Source: Oceaniglobus trochenteri | Lineage (GTDB): Bacteria > Pseudomonadota > Alphaproteobacteria > Rhodobacterales > Rhodobacteraceae | Assembly (NCBI RefSeq): GCF_020529025.1 | Contig: NZ_JACNMM010000005.1 | Location: 124,001-188,000, forward strand | DNA: 64,000 bases | Direction: 5' to 3' | Part shown: piece after piece, positions 17,738-27,484 of the stretch | Layout: each line of letters opens with the position of its first letter | Position numbering within the stretch: position 1 is the stretch's first letter | Program-made: the position numbers and the translations under genes | Notes under the pieces: generated by a model | Databases searched by the model: none | Told to the model about the DNA's origin: nothing | What the model saw: only the letters and a program-made list of their open reading frames with translations

Positions 17738-18889
17738 TTAGATTTCGCGGCCAATCTTTCTGTGGATAATCACAACCGACAAGGCACCGCAAAGGGCAAG
17801 AATGCCCGTCAGGATCATCAGACCATCGAAACCGGCCCAGAACACAGTGGCAAACAGCGGCGTGCCCAGCGTCGTGCCGACATTGCCCAATTGTGCAACA
17901 GCCCCGTTGGCGCGGGCGCGGTTGGCGGTTTCGGCGTTCAGCGCCGGTATCGCCGCAAAGCTGGCCCCGGGAATCAGGCCGATGACGGCAAAGAGGGCGC
18001 ATGTCAGAATCCCCTGCACCGGCGGGGCCGTAACGAGAAGGAGTATGGAAACCAGCGCGATAAGGATGAAACCCGCCAGGGCGATACGCCCCGGTGCGAT
18101 GCTGCGGGCCAGGAACCCGGCCAGCATCGTTCCGGCAAGCGAGAGGATGGGCAAAATCGCCGGCGACGGCGTTCCGGGCACCAGCGGGAGGAAGGTGAGC
18201 AATGCCACGAAGGTCAGCGTGTGCCAGACGAACCCAAGGGCCGGCGCCAGAAGCCGGGGCGTGCGATAGATGGCGATGTGCTCGCCCAGAACCGAGGTGA
18301 CGAGCCGCGGCGGATGGCCCACCGGTTGCGGCGCCCATCGCCAGATCGCCAGCGCGATCAGCCAAAGCGCCCCGCCATGCCAAAGCATGAGGGCCGGCAG
18401 TCCCCCCTGATCCACGATCAGCGGCACCACGATGGCGGCCATGGCAAAGCTGACGCCGAAGAATGTGCCCCAAAGGCCCATCACCACCGGCTGATCCGCG
18501 GGGCGCGCAATCCCCGCCATCATCGTCGGCGCGGCGATCACGATCACCAGGTGTGAAAACCCCTCGGCCACGCGGCTGATGAACAGAAGCTCGAACCCCG
18601 GCAATGTCGCCTGCGCAAGGGAAACCGCACCGCCAAAGACAAGGGCGCCCAGCAGCATCCGCCGCTGACCCACCCGCGCCACGATCATGCCCGCCACGAC
18701 CCCCAGCACGATTCCCACCGTGCCGAGGGCCGAAACCAGGATCGCCACCTCGCCCAGTGGCCGATCATAGGCCAAGGCCCAGGACGGCAGCGCAAGGGAA
18801 ACCTTGGCGAACTGTCCGGCGGCCAGAAGGCCCGCGATGAACAGCAGCCAGACAAGGGGCCAGTTGGTGCGGGAAAGCGGGCTTTGCAT
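17738..18889 (-). CDS. MFS transporter
   Basis: 383-residue major facilitator with about 12 hydrophobic segments. The loop after TM2 is VARVGQRRMLLGALVFGG, the usual Gly/Arg MFS loop, and RVAEGFSHLVIVIAAPTMM (TM4) resembles the CynX/YbfB-type carriers. No substrate can be assigned. It starts at ATG 18889; TTTGC-rich sequence precedes it and no strong Shine-Dalgarno is seen. The next gene upstream, lpdA, ends 46 bp away on the same strand, so read-through is possible. Confidence 0.85.
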   Translation of the reverse strand: MQSPLSRTNWPLVWLLFIAGLLAAGQFAKVSLALPSWALAYDRPLGEVAILVSALGTVGIVLGVVAGMIVARVGQRRMLLGALVFGGAVSLAQATLPGFELLFISRVAEGFSHLVIVIAAPTMMAGIARPADQPVVMGLWGTFFGVSFAMAAIVVPLIVDQGGLPALMLWHGGALWLIALAIWRWAPQPVGHPPRLVTSVLGEHIAIYRTPRLLAPALGFVWHTLTFVALLTFLPLVPGTPSPAILPILSLAGTMLAGFLARSIAPGRIALAGFILIALVSILLLVTAPPVQGILTCALFAVIGLIPGASFAAIPALNAETANRARANGAVAQLGNVGTTLGTPLFATVFWAGFDGLMILTGILALCGALSVVIIHRKIGREI

Positions 18890-18934
18890 CCCTTCCTCTA
18901 GGGCGCGGCGCAGCTGACGGCAAGGCGCGCCGGT

Positions 18935-20329
18935 CTAGAAATGCAGCGCGCGGTCATATGCATCCAGCACCGATTCATGCATCATCTCGCTCAGGGTCGG
19001 ATGTGGAAAGACCGTCTGCATCAACTCTTCCTCGGTGGTCTCCAGCTGGCGACCGACAACATAGCCCTGAATCAGCTCGGTCACCTCGGCACCCACCATA
19101 TGCGCGCCCAGAAGTTCGCCCGTCTTTGCGTCGAAGATGGTCTTCACCATGCCCTCGGCCTCGCCCAGGGCGATGGCCTTGCCGTTGCCGATGAAGGGAA
19201 ACCGCCCGACCCGGATGTCGTGGCCGGCTTCCTTTGCCTTGGCCTCGGTCATGCCGACGCTGGCGATCTGCGGCTGGCAATAGGTGCAGCCCGCGATCGA
19301 GCCGGGCTTGACGGGGTGCGGATGCCCGCCGGCGATCAGTTCGGCCACCATGACGCCTTCGTGGCTGGCCTTGTGCGCCAGCCAGGGCGCGCCTGCCAGA
19401 TCACCGATGGCGAAGATGCCCTTCACACCGGTGCGGCAGAATTCGTCGGTCACGACATGGCTCCGCTCGACCGTGACGCCAAGCGCCTCAAGCCCCAGGT
19501 CCTCGGTGTTGCCGACGATGCCCACGGCGGAAATGACGGTGTCGAAGACATGCTTTTCAACCTTGCCGCCGCGTTCGATCTGCGCCGTCACCTCGCCCTT
19601 GCCCCGCTCAAGCGCCTTGACCGACGCCCCCTCAAGGATGGTCATGCCCTGCTTGACGAACCTCTTGCGGGCGAAATCGGCGATCTCGGCATCTTCGGCG
19701 GGCAGGATGCGGTCCAGCACCTCGACAACCGTGGTATCGGCCCCCAACGTGTTGAAGAAGCTGGCAAATTCGATCCCGATGGCTCCCGAGCCGATCACCA
19801 GAAGCCGCTTTGGCATCCGCTTGGCCACCAGGGCGTGACGATAGCTCCAGACCAGATCACCGTCAGCCTCCAGCCCCGGCAGCTCGCGCGCCCGCGCGCC
19901 TGTGGCCAGAACGATGCTGGGCGCGGCCAGCGCCTGCGTTCCCGATTCCGAGGTCACGGCAACCTGCCCCGGCGCCGTCACGCGGGCCATGCCCATCACC
20001 ACGGAAATCTTGTTCTTCTTCATCAGGTGGCCGACGCCGGCGCTCAACTGACCGGCGACACCGCGCGACCGTTTCACCACCGCGCCCAGATCGAACCCCA
20101 CCCCCGAGGCCGAGAGCCCGAATTCACCGGCCCGCTGCATCAGGTGATACACCTCGGCACTGCGCAGCATCGCCTTGGTGGGGATGCACCCCCAGTTCAG
20201 ACAGATCCCGCCCAGGTTCTCACGCTCGACGATGCAGACCTTCAGGCCCAGCTGCGCGCCCCGGATCGCCGCCACATAGCCACCCGGACCCGCGCCGATC
20301 ACGATCATGTCGAATGTCTGGTCTGCCAT
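18935..20329 (-). CDS. lpdA: Dihydrolipoyl dehydrogenase (E3)
   Basis: FAD-dependent E3 of 2-oxoacid dehydrogenase or glycine-cleavage complexes, 464 aa. N-terminal FAD site VIGAGPGGYVAAIRGAQLG; redox disulfide Cys43/Cys48 in GGICLNWGCIPTKAML; NAD site VIGSGAIGIEFASFFNTLGA; the dimer-interface catalytic His443-Glu448 in FPHPTLSEMMHE. No E1 or E2 gene is adjacent, so which complex it serves is open. The ending ALHF and length are normal. Confidence 0.94.
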   Translation of the reverse strand: MADQTFDMIVIGAGPGGYVAAIRGAQLGLKVCIVERENLGGICLNWGCIPTKAMLRSAEVYHLMQRAGEFGLSASGVGFDLGAVVKRSRGVAGQLSAGVGHLMKKNKISVVMGMARVTAPGQVAVTSESGTQALAAPSIVLATGARARELPGLEADGDLVWSYRHALVAKRMPKRLLVIGSGAIGIEFASFFNTLGADTTVVEVLDRILPAEDAEIADFARKRFVKQGMTILEGASVKALERGKGEVTAQIERGGKVEKHVFDTVISAVGIVGNTEDLGLEALGVTVERSHVVTDEFCRTGVKGIFAIGDLAGAPWLAHKASHEGVMVAELIAGGHPHPVKPGSIAGCTYCQPQIASVGMTEAKAKEAGHDIRVGRFPFIGNGKAIALGEAEGMVKTIFDAKTGELLGAHMVGAEVTELIQGYVVGRQLETTEEELMQTVFPHPTLSEMMHESVLDAYDRALHF

Positions 20330-20412
20330 CCCTGCCCCCGTGCCTGTCCGGCCCGAGGCTATCGCATCCGCAGGGCGGCATCAATCGCGCCGGGGCGGCG
20401 AAACCGCCCCTG

Positions 20413-20988
20413 TCAGGCGGCCTGCAACGCGCGGACCGTGGCGCCGTATCCGCCATCGTCGATGAAGGCCTGTTCGCAGGGCTGGGTCGTCCGCGACAGC
20501 GCGTCGTTGCGATAGGGAAAGCGGCCGAACTTGCGGATGACCTCGCGGTGGGCGCGGGCATGCAACAGGTTGTTGCCGCCGCTTTCGGGCATCCGAGTGA
20601 GGAACAGGCGCACGCAACGATCCTGATCGCAAAGGTTCTCTGAATGCATCAACGGCATGTAGAAGAACTGCCGCGCCGGTTCGTCGATCTTCATGTCCCA
20701 TCCGCGGGCAATCGCCATCTTGGCCGCGGCCAGGGCGATGCGATCCGACGAAAAGGCCCGGGGGCTGTCGCGGAACATGTTTCGGGGCAGTTGATCGTTC
20801 AGGATGATATAGGCCAGCGTGCCGCTGGGATAGGTCAGCCACATCGCGAAACCACCCTCCTGGGCGGCCTCCCAGGTGGGGGCGAACCGTTCGCGCACCT
20901 GGGCGTCCAGCTTTGCGCCACCCTCGTACCAACCCTTGGGCCCGACCTCGTCAAGCCAGAACGCCAGAACCTCATCTGGGTGTGCCAT
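20413..20988 (-). CDS. DUF924 family protein
   Basis: 191-residue soluble helical protein of the DUF924 family (TPR-like fold, function unknown). Family landmarks: EVLAFWLDEVGPKGWYEGGAKLDAQVRERF, LAYIILNDQLPRNMFR, FYMPLMHSENLCDQDRCVRLF and HREVIRKFGRFPYRNDALSR. The open frame reaches 21090, but ATG 20988 follows a strong GGAGG and removes a Cys/Arg-rich extension that does not match the family. It lies 83 bp upstream of lpdA on the same strand. Confidence 0.88.
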   Translation of the reverse strand: MAHPDEVLAFWLDEVGPKGWYEGGAKLDAQVRERFAPTWEAAQEGGFAMWLTYPSGTLAYIILNDQLPRNMFRDSPRAFSSDRIALAAAKMAIARGWDMKIDEPARQFFYMPLMHSENLCDQDRCVRLFLTRMPESGGNNLLHARAHREVIRKFGRFPYRNDALSRTTQPCEQAFIDDGGYGATVRALQAA

Positions 20989-21058
20989 CACCCGTCCTCC
21001 ACAAATCGCCAGCCTGCCATTTTCGAATCGTGCCACAGAACATTGGGGAAACCAAGAC

Positions 21059-22324
21059 TTAGCCGGTGTTGCCTTCGTTTTCCGCGTCATCGGTGTGTTC
21101 TGCCGCCCACTCTGTCGCCGCTTCCACCGTCACTGCCGAAGCCGTGGGCAGAACCGTGACATAGGCCGAGGTTTCGCTGACCGAAGGCGCGGCGCGCTGC
21201 GTCATGCGGTAGATGGCATAGACACCCAGCAGCAGCATCAGCGTGGCAATGAACATCCAGAACCCCGGCGGCCCGAAGGGCCCCATCATCCAACCGGTGA
21301 TCAGCGGCCCGGTGATGGCCCCGACCCCGTTGATGAACAGCATCCCGCCCGATGCGGCGGCCATGTCCTCGTGTTGCAGATAGTCGTTGGTATAGGCCAG
21401 CAGGAGCGCATAGAGGGGGTTGCTCAGCCCGCCGATGAGGAAGGCCACCACCAGCAACAGCGTGAAGACATGCCCCAGCATCGCGCCCACCAGGCAGGCC
21501 AGCCCGCCCAGGATCGCCACGCCACAGATCAGAACCCGCCGGTCCATCCGGTCCGAGGCCCAGCCGATGGGATATTGCAGCACCAGCCCGCCGATATAGA
21601 TCGTCGCCACGAAGATCGAAATCTCGCGCACGCTCAGCCCCGCCTGGCTGCCATAGACGGCGGCCATGCCGAACTGCGCTGAAAAGACGCCCCCCAGCAG
21701 GAACATGCCGACACAGCCCAGCGGTGAAAAGCGATAGAGCGTCCGCAGGCTCATCGGCTTGGTGGTTTCGAAGGGCGGCGTCGGGTTGACCGAAAGAAGA
21801 ATGGGCGCAAAGGAAATCGACACCAGCACCGAGGGGATGATGAACATCACGAAGCCCGACGGATCGCCGAAGGCGACGATGGCCTGGGCGCCGATGATGC
21901 CGATCATCTGCACGATCATGTAAAGCGACAGGCTCTGCCCGCGGGTTTCATTGGTCGAACTGTTGTTCAGCCAGCTTTCGGCAGTGACATAGACCGCCGA
22001 GAAACAGAACCCGATGGCCACCCGCAGCAGCGTCCAGGCAATGGGATCGGCAATCGCCGGATACATGATCAGGATGGCCGAGATGAAAGACCCCAGCGCG
22101 GCGAAAACCCGGATATGCCCGACTCGGCGGATCATCTCGGGCGCCAGGCGCGAACCGCCCAGGAACCCCATGAAATAGGCCGACATGACAATCGACATCG
22201 ACAGCGTCGAAAACCCCTCAAGGCTGCCGCGGATACCAAGAAGCGTGCCCTGAAGCCCGTTGCCCAGCATCAGCAGGCTCATCCCCAGCAATAGCGCCCA
22301 GGAGCTGCGCAGTACCTGTATCAT
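21059..22324 (-). CDS. MFS transporter, YcaD-like
   Basis: 421-residue major facilitator with 12 predicted spans. Sequence landmarks such as RVAIGFCFSAVYVTAESWLNN, GWASDRMDRRVLICGVAIL and ALLLAYTNDYLQHEDMAAASGGMLFINGVGAITGPL resemble the YcaD-like group, whose substrate is unknown. The last 60 residues are a hydrophilic Thr/Glu/Ala-rich tail ending EHTDDAENEGNTG. It is 70 bp from both neighbours and may be transcribed alone. Confidence 0.86.
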   Translation of the reverse strand: MIQVLRSSWALLLGMSLLMLGNGLQGTLLGIRGSLEGFSTLSMSIVMSAYFMGFLGGSRLAPEMIRRVGHIRVFAALGSFISAILIMYPAIADPIAWTLLRVAIGFCFSAVYVTAESWLNNSSTNETRGQSLSLYMIVQMIGIIGAQAIVAFGDPSGFVMFIIPSVLVSISFAPILLSVNPTPPFETTKPMSLRTLYRFSPLGCVGMFLLGGVFSAQFGMAAVYGSQAGLSVREISIFVATIYIGGLVLQYPIGWASDRMDRRVLICGVAILGGLACLVGAMLGHVFTLLLVVAFLIGGLSNPLYALLLAYTNDYLQHEDMAAASGGMLFINGVGAITGPLITGWMMGPFGPPGFWMFIATLMLLLGVYAIYRMTQRAAPSVSETSAYVTVLPTASAVTVEAATEWAAEHTDDAENEGNTG

Positions 22325-22393
22325 ACCCTGTCCGATCCTTGTGTCCGGTCACGCCGACCCGCCTGGTCCCGGCAGTGCTTGCGCAATTGCGAC

Positions 22394-23464
22394 TCAGCCC
22401 TGTCGCATCTGGGCGGGCGGTATCAGAAGCGATGCATCGCCGTAAGAGAAAAACCGATACTCTTGCGTGATCGCATGGTCATAGATGGCACGCACCCTGT
22501 CCACCCCCATCAGCGCCGACACCAGCATCATCAGCGTGGTGCGCGGCAGATGGAAATTGGTCATCAGCGCATCGGCCATGCGAAACCGGTATCCCGGCGT
22601 GATGAAGATGTCGGTGGGCCCGCGCCAGGGGGCGATGCGGCCCGCCTCGGGCGCGGCGCTTTCGATCAGGCGCAGGGCGGTGGTGCCCACCGGGATGATC
22701 CGCCCGCCCGCGGCGCGGGTGGCGTTGATCTCGTCCGCGGCGGCCTGGCTGACCTCGCCCCATTCCGAATGCATCCTGTGCTCGGAAATGTCGTCCGCCT
22801 TGACCGGCAGGAAAGTGCCCGCCCCCACGTGCAGCGTGACATGGCTGAAGTCCACGCCCTGCGCCGCCAGTGCCGTCAGCAGCGCCTGATCGAAGTGCAG
22901 CGATGCGGTGGGCGCGGCCACGGCCCCCGAACGGGCCGCCCAGACGGTCTGGTAATCCTCGCGGTCGCGCTCGTCGGCGGCGCGGCGCGCGGCGATATAG
23001 GGGGGCAGCGGCATCTGCCCGGCCTCGGCCAGGGCGGCATCGAAATCCTCGCCCAGCAGGTTGAAGGCCAGGAATCCGGTGCCCTCGTCGCGCCCGGTCA
23101 GCCGCGCCGAAAGCCGCTCCGAGAACACGATCTCCTCGCCATCTCGCAGCTTCTTCAACGGCTTCAGCAGGGCCCGCCAGCCACCGTCGGCCCGCGGCTC
23201 CAGCAGCGTCACCTCGATACGCGCGGCGGTGCGCCCCTCGGCACCATCGCGGAACCGCTGCCCCGACAAGCGCGCCGGGATGACCCGGGTGTCGTTCAGC
23301 ACCAGCCGGTCGCCCGGGCGCAGGAAATCGGGCAGGTCGATGGCCCGCGCGTCGGTCATCCCGTCGCCCTCGGCCACCAGCATCCGCGCCGAACTGCGCG
23401 GGCGCGCCGGGCGCGTCGCGATCAGGTGGTCGGGCAGGTCGAAATCGAAATCGCTCAGCTTCAT
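22394..23464 (-). CDS. queA: S-adenosylmethionine:tRNA ribosyltransferase-isomerase QueA
   Basis: Transfers the ribosyl group of SAM to preQ1 in tRNA, making epoxyqueuosine. 356 aa from ATG 23464, which gives the standard N-terminus [23 protein letters not shown]; an upstream start at 23503 adds 13 untypical residues. Conserved blocks: [34 protein letters not shown]-like [55 protein letters not shown] and [18 protein letters not shown]. The usual partner tgt is not in the window. Confidence 0.95.
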   Translation of the reverse strand: MKLSDFDFDLPDHLIATRPARPRSSARMLVAEGDGMTDARAIDLPDFLRPGDRLVLNDTRVIPARLSGQRFRDGAEGRTAARIEVTLLEPRADGGWRALLKPLKKLRDGEEIVFSERLSARLTGRDEGTGFLAFNLLGEDFDAALAEAGQMPLPPYIAARRAADERDREDYQTVWAARSGAVAAPTASLHFDQALLTALAAQGVDFSHVTLHVGAGTFLPVKADDISEHRMHSEWGEVSQAAADEINATRAAGGRIIPVGTTALRLIESAAPEAGRIAPWRGPTDIFITPGYRFRMADALMTNFHLPRTTLMMLVSALMGVDRVRAIYDHAITQEYRFFSYGDASLLIPPAQMRQG

Positions 23465-23510
23465 GGCCCGCCTAATGCGCAGTGCCGCGCCGACGGTCAA
23501 CACGCCGTTT

Positions 23511-23535
23511 CTCTTTCTTGCCGAAAATACTCAAA
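23511..23535 (-). repeat. Dispersed 3'-end motif, copy 2 (type 1)
   Basis: On the minus strand GAGTATTTTCGGCAAGAAAG with matching flanks, 26 bp beyond the stop of the AsmA-like gene and before queA. It differs from copy 1 by one base (Q-position A to G) over its 20-bp core. Confidence 0.6.
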
Positions 23536-23561
23536 TCCGCCGATCGCCCCGCGCGCGGCGG

Positions 23562-26500
23562 TCAGCGTTCGGGCGCGGGGCGGCGAAAGATCTCGCGAAA
23601 CATTCCCGGCGTCAGGATCGACAGGGGGTTCACCTGCACCGAAGGCCGCGCGGCGGGGCCGGTCAGCTGGAAATTGAAGCCGAACAGCCCCTCGCCGGCG
23701 CGGGTGAAGATCGAACCGACCCGGTTCAGAAGATAGATGGGCGAGACCACCCCCTGCATGTCGATCCGCTTGCTGGCCAGATCGTAAACCCCGTCCATGG
23801 AAATGCCCAGCGACGCGCCGGTGGCGCTGGATTGATACAGGATCACCTGCGACGGCGTCAGGCGGAACGATGCCTGGGTTTCCTCGAACACCAGCCCGTC
23901 GCCGTTCAGCTGCTCCAGCAGGCCGACCACCGAAATCGCGCCCAGAAGGTCGGCGATCATCGGGGCGCCGCGAATGCGCAGCCGCCCGACATTCAGCGTG
24001 CCGTCATAGGTGCCACGCGCCCCGGTGGGGTTCAGGATGATCTGCATCGGGCCGTCATAGCCGTTCTTCACCAGCCCCGCGTCGCGCATGACGCCCCCGG
24101 CGTCGGCGGCGATCAGGCGCAGGCTCACCCCCTGCGGGCCACCGGCCAATTCGCCGCGAATGGGTGTTCCACCGTTCACCCGCGCGGTGAAGCTGCCACT
24201 GGTGGTGCGCCCCTCGGCCAGCTTGCCGGTGAAATCAGTCAAGGTGATGCCCTCGGTGACGATAAGGCGGTCGAGCCCGATGGTGACCGGCCCGCGCGCA
24301 GCGCCGCCGCCCTGCGCACCCGCGCCCTTGCCAAACCCGGCCCTGCGGAAATCCAGCCGCCCGCCCGACACCGTGATGGCGGGCGGCGCGCCCTTGCCGC
24401 GTCCGCCCAGGGAGACGGGCGCATCCAGCCAGTCGTTCAGTTGCACCCGGTCGAACTGCGCACGCTCCAACCCGCCGCCCGGCGCCAGGGTGATCCGCCC
24501 CTCGGCCTTCAGCCCTGAGGCATCAATCGAGATGGCATCGACCACGGGCGTTTCCCCCAGCGTCGCGCGCAGGTCCAGCCGGCCTGTGGCGTTGCGCGGC
24601 TTGCTCCAGTCCAGCCCGCCGATGCTCAGCCCCAGCCCCGCCAGGTCCGAGGACAGGCGCAAGTCGGGGGGCGCTCCGCTTACCAGGTCGACGGTGATAT
24701 CGGCCTGCCCCTGCCCCGAAACCATGCCCTCGGGCAGGCCAAGCCCCAACCGCCTGACCGTTTCGCCCGACAGGGCCACCTGCCCCTGCAACCGGCTGCG
24801 GCCCCGCTCATCCGGGGCCAGGCCCATGCGCCAGCGGGCCTGCACCGGCACCGCGTCAAGCGTGGCGGCGCCGTCGATCACCACCGCCGCCGGTGTGGCG
24901 CGCAGCGCCAGGCGGTCGGCGGCCAGGCTGCGCCCCGGCACCAGCGTGGCGGATTGCACCCCGCTCAGCACGCCTTCGGCCTCATAGGAAATGTCCGCGG
25001 GCTTCAGCCCCTTCTGGAACCGGAACGACAAGGCGGTTGTCACCTGCGCGCGCCCCTCGGCCATGTCCGGGCCTCGGGGGCTGTTCTTCAGGATGCGCAG
25101 GGGCGGCAGATCCAGCAGCGACAACATGGCGGTGACCGACCCGTCTGTTTTCAGGGTGAAATCGCCAAGCGCGGGTTTCTCGCGGGTGTCGGGCACAACC
25201 ATGACCGAACCGGCCAGATCGACCCTGCCGCCCTGGGGGGCCGCCACCCCGCCCTGTTCCACCGTGATCGCGAAACGCCGGTCGATGATCGAGGCATAGC
25301 CCGCCCCACCGGTGATGGGCGGCATGTCCTTCAGGAACTTCAGGGTGGCGTCGCGAAAGGCGAAACTGGCCGCAAGATCGCCCTTCACGCCGGGTTGCTT
25401 GCGGAAGGCGCCGTTGACATCGAACAGCGTACCGGTCGAGATGTTGCGCCCCAGCCAGTCGCGCGTCTTTGCCGCCAGGGGCACCGGCCAAAGCGCCAGC
25501 GCGCGCTCGACCGGCACCTCGGGCGCTTCCAGGTCGACGGCCACGTTCCACCCCTCGGGGTTGGCGGTGATAACGCCCCGCGCGGCATAGCGCCGCCTTT
25601 CGTCCCGCGCGCCCGGTTCGGTCAGCACGACCTGCCCGATGTCCAGCGTGAAGGGATCGAGACGCAGCCGCACATCCGCCGCGCCCTGCTGGAAATGCAG
25701 GGTTTCGGCGAAAAGGCCCAGGGGCGCGACGCGCAGATCGTCCAGCGACAGTTGCGCCACCAGCGCGCCGGGAAAGCCCTGTTCGGACAGGTCGCGCAGA
25801 TAGGCATGGCCGGTGATCCCGGCGCTGAGTTCCGGGCTTTCGAACGAGATTTCCGAGAAGGTGATCTTCCGCGTCTCGGGGCGGTAGGCGAAATAGGTGC
25901 GCGCGCTGGTGAAGGCCAGCGGCTCGGTCTCGGGGCGCGGGCGCAGGGCACCGGCGGCGATATCCAGCGTGCCCGCCAGTTCATCGAGCGCCCCGTCGCT
26001 GTTCAGCGCGGCTCGAAGCGCGCCCGAGATCGGCGCATCCAGCACCTTCAGAAAGGACAGCGCCGGCGCCTGCGAGGCGATGTCCTGGGCCGCGACATTG
26101 GTGATATTGGCGGTGATCGCCGCCCGCCCGTCGCCCCGCAGGCTGCGCGCCGAAACCTGCACGCGCGCCAGGTCGTCGGTGCCGTTGAAGACCTCGGCCA
26201 GCAGCGCCAGTTCCACCGCCTCGCTGTCCTGGGTCAGGGTCAGTTGCCCCCCCACCACCTGCCAGACCCGCGCGGCGCGGGCATCCTCAAGCGTGACGGT
26301 CAGGTTGCGGATCGCGGCGCGGTCCATCCGGGCGAAAAGCGGCTGCGCCAACAGGGTTTCGACACTGTCCAGAAGGGCCGGCACGCCCGGAAAGGCCGCT
26401 GCACCCTGCCCGAAGGACAGGGAAAAGCTGCCGTCGACGGCGCGGTGCAGGTTGATCTGCGCGCCCTCCAGCGTCAGGTTGCGCGGCGCGATGCGCCCCT

Positions 26501-26891
26501 CGAGAAGGGCCAGCGGATCGAAGGCCGCCTGCACCCGGTTCAGCTGCGCAACACCCGACCCGTCGCCATCGAACAGCGCCACGTCCAGCAGCGACAGGCG
26601 TGGCACGCCGCGGCGGTCGATGAACACCTCGATCCGGTCAAGATCGGCCCGCCCACGCACCAGATCGCGGTTGATGCGGGTTTCGATACGTTCCGTCACC
26701 CATGACGGCAGGGTCAGCGTGCGTTCGGTCAGCGCCAGCGCGGCCAGCCCCAGCACACCGGCCAGCACCACGGCCACCAGCAACAGCCAGCCGCCCATGT
26801 ACCCCGCCCGGCGCGCCGCAACGGCGCCCCGGCGCCGGTTGGGCGGTGGCGGGCCCTCGGGCGCGGGGGGCGGTTCATCGTTCAAGGGCAC
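23562..26891 (-). CDS. AsmA-like / DUF3971 envelope protein (1109 aa)
   Basis: Large inner-membrane-anchored periplasmic protein of the AsmA/YhdP (DUF3971) type, a family implicated in phospholipid transport to the outer membrane. A Pro-rich cytoplasmic start is followed by one span (residues about 32-55, MGGWLLLVAVVLAGVLGLAALAL) and a very long beta-rich repeat region (many G-x-x-x-L-D/N-x-x blocks). The C-terminus reads GAISVVGLLEQLNGDGLVFEETQASFRLTPSQVIL ... GVYDLASKRIDMQGVVSPIYLLN, the conserved AsmA-like C-terminal block. The start is GTG 26891 without a clear ribosome site; a later start is possible. It diverges from bcp. Confidence 0.85.
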   Translation of the reverse strand: MPLNDEPPPAPEGPPPPNRRRGAVAARRAGYMGGWLLLVAVVLAGVLGLAALALTERTLTLPSWVTERIETRINRDLVRGRADLDRIEVFIDRRGVPRLSLLDVALFDGDGSGVAQLNRVQAAFDPLALLEGRIAPRNLTLEGAQINLHRAVDGSFSLSFGQGAAAFPGVPALLDSVETLLAQPLFARMDRAAIRNLTVTLEDARAARVWQVVGGQLTLTQDSEAVELALLAEVFNGTDDLARVQVSARSLRGDGRAAITANITNVAAQDIASQAPALSFLKVLDAPISGALRAALNSDGALDELAGTLDIAAGALRPRPETEPLAFTSARTYFAYRPETRKITFSEISFESPELSAGITGHAYLRDLSEQGFPGALVAQLSLDDLRVAPLGLFAETLHFQQGAADVRLRLDPFTLDIGQVVLTEPGARDERRRYAARGVITANPEGWNVAVDLEAPEVPVERALALWPVPLAAKTRDWLGRNISTGTLFDVNGAFRKQPGVKGDLAASFAFRDATLKFLKDMPPITGGAGYASIIDRRFAITVEQGGVAAPQGGRVDLAGSVMVVPDTREKPALGDFTLKTDGSVTAMLSLLDLPPLRILKNSPRGPDMAEGRAQVTTALSFRFQKGLKPADISYEAEGVLSGVQSATLVPGRSLAADRLALRATPAAVVIDGAATLDAVPVQARWRMGLAPDERGRSRLQGQVALSGETVRRLGLGLPEGMVSGQGQADITVDLVSGAPPDLRLSSDLAGLGLSIGGLDWSKPRNATGRLDLRATLGETPVVDAISIDASGLKAEGRITLAPGGGLERAQFDRVQLNDWLDAPVSLGGRGKGAPPAITVSGGRLDFRRAGFGKGAGAQGGGAARGPVTIGLDRLIVTEGITLTDFTGKLAEGRTTSGSFTARVNGGTPIRGELAGGPQGVSLRLIAADAGGVMRDAGLVKNGYDGPMQIILNPTGARGTYDGTLNVGRLRIRGAPMIADLLGAISVVGLLEQLNGDGLVFEETQASFRLTPSQVILYQSSATGASLGISMDGVYDLASKRIDMQGVVSPIYLLNRVGSIFTRAGEGLFGFNFQLTGPAARPSVQVNPLSILTPGMFREIFRRPAPER

Positions 26892-26978
26892 GTCCGGTTC
26901 GGTTGGTTTTCACTGTACCTTCGCGCCTTGTGCCCTAAAACGGAACCTGCAAACCCCGCAACCGAGGATCAAAATCAG

Positions 26979-27434
26979 ATGATAGGCGAAATGGCACCGG
27001 ATTTCACCCTGCCCCGCGACGGCGGCGGCACGATCACCCTGTCCGATCTGCGCGGCAAGACCGTGGTCGTCTACTTCTATCCGCGCGATGACACGCCGGG
27101 CTGCACGACGCAGGCCAAGGGCTTTACCGAGATGGGCGATGCCTTCGCCGCCGCCGGGGCGGTTGTTCTGGGCATCAGCAAGGACAGCGTGGCCAAGCAC
27201 GACAAGTTCCGCGACAAGCACGGCCTGTCGGTGGCCCTTCTGTCGGACGAGGATGATGATGTCTGCGCCGCCTATGGCGTCTGGAAGGAAAAGAACATGT
27301 ACGGCAAGGTGCACATGGGGATCGAACGCTCGACCTTCCTGATCGACGCCGAGGGCCGCATCCAGCGCGAATGGCGCAAGGTCAAGGTGCCCGGCCATGT
27401 CGAAGAGGTGCTGGAGGCGGTTCAGGCCCGGTGA
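26979..27434 (+). CDS. bcp: Thioredoxin-dependent thiol peroxidase, Bcp/PrxQ family
   Basis: Reduces peroxides through a peroxidatic cysteine. 151 aa: APDFTLPRDGGGTITLSDLRGKTVVVYFYPRDDTPGCTTQAKGF, with the peroxidatic Cys in TPGC, and RSTFLIDAEGRIQREWRKVKVPGHVEEVLEAV at the end. The resolving cysteine found five residues later in E. coli Bcp is a Lys here (CTTQAK), so the enzyme probably works as a 1-Cys form or uses the Cys in DDDVCAAYGVW. The frame is open from 26928, but ATG 26979 gives the family N-terminus. Diverges from the AsmA-like gene. Confidence 0.93.
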   Translation: MIGEMAPDFTLPRDGGGTITLSDLRGKTVVVYFYPRDDTPGCTTQAKGFTEMGDAFAAAGAVVLGISKDSVAKHDKFRDKHGLSVALLSDEDDDVCAAYGVWKEKNMYGKVHMGIERSTFLIDAEGRIQREWRKVKVPGHVEEVLEAVQAR

Positions 27435-27484
27435 TGCAGCGGTCGGCAAGGGCAGAAATCCTTACTTGCTGTGGCGTCACCGAT

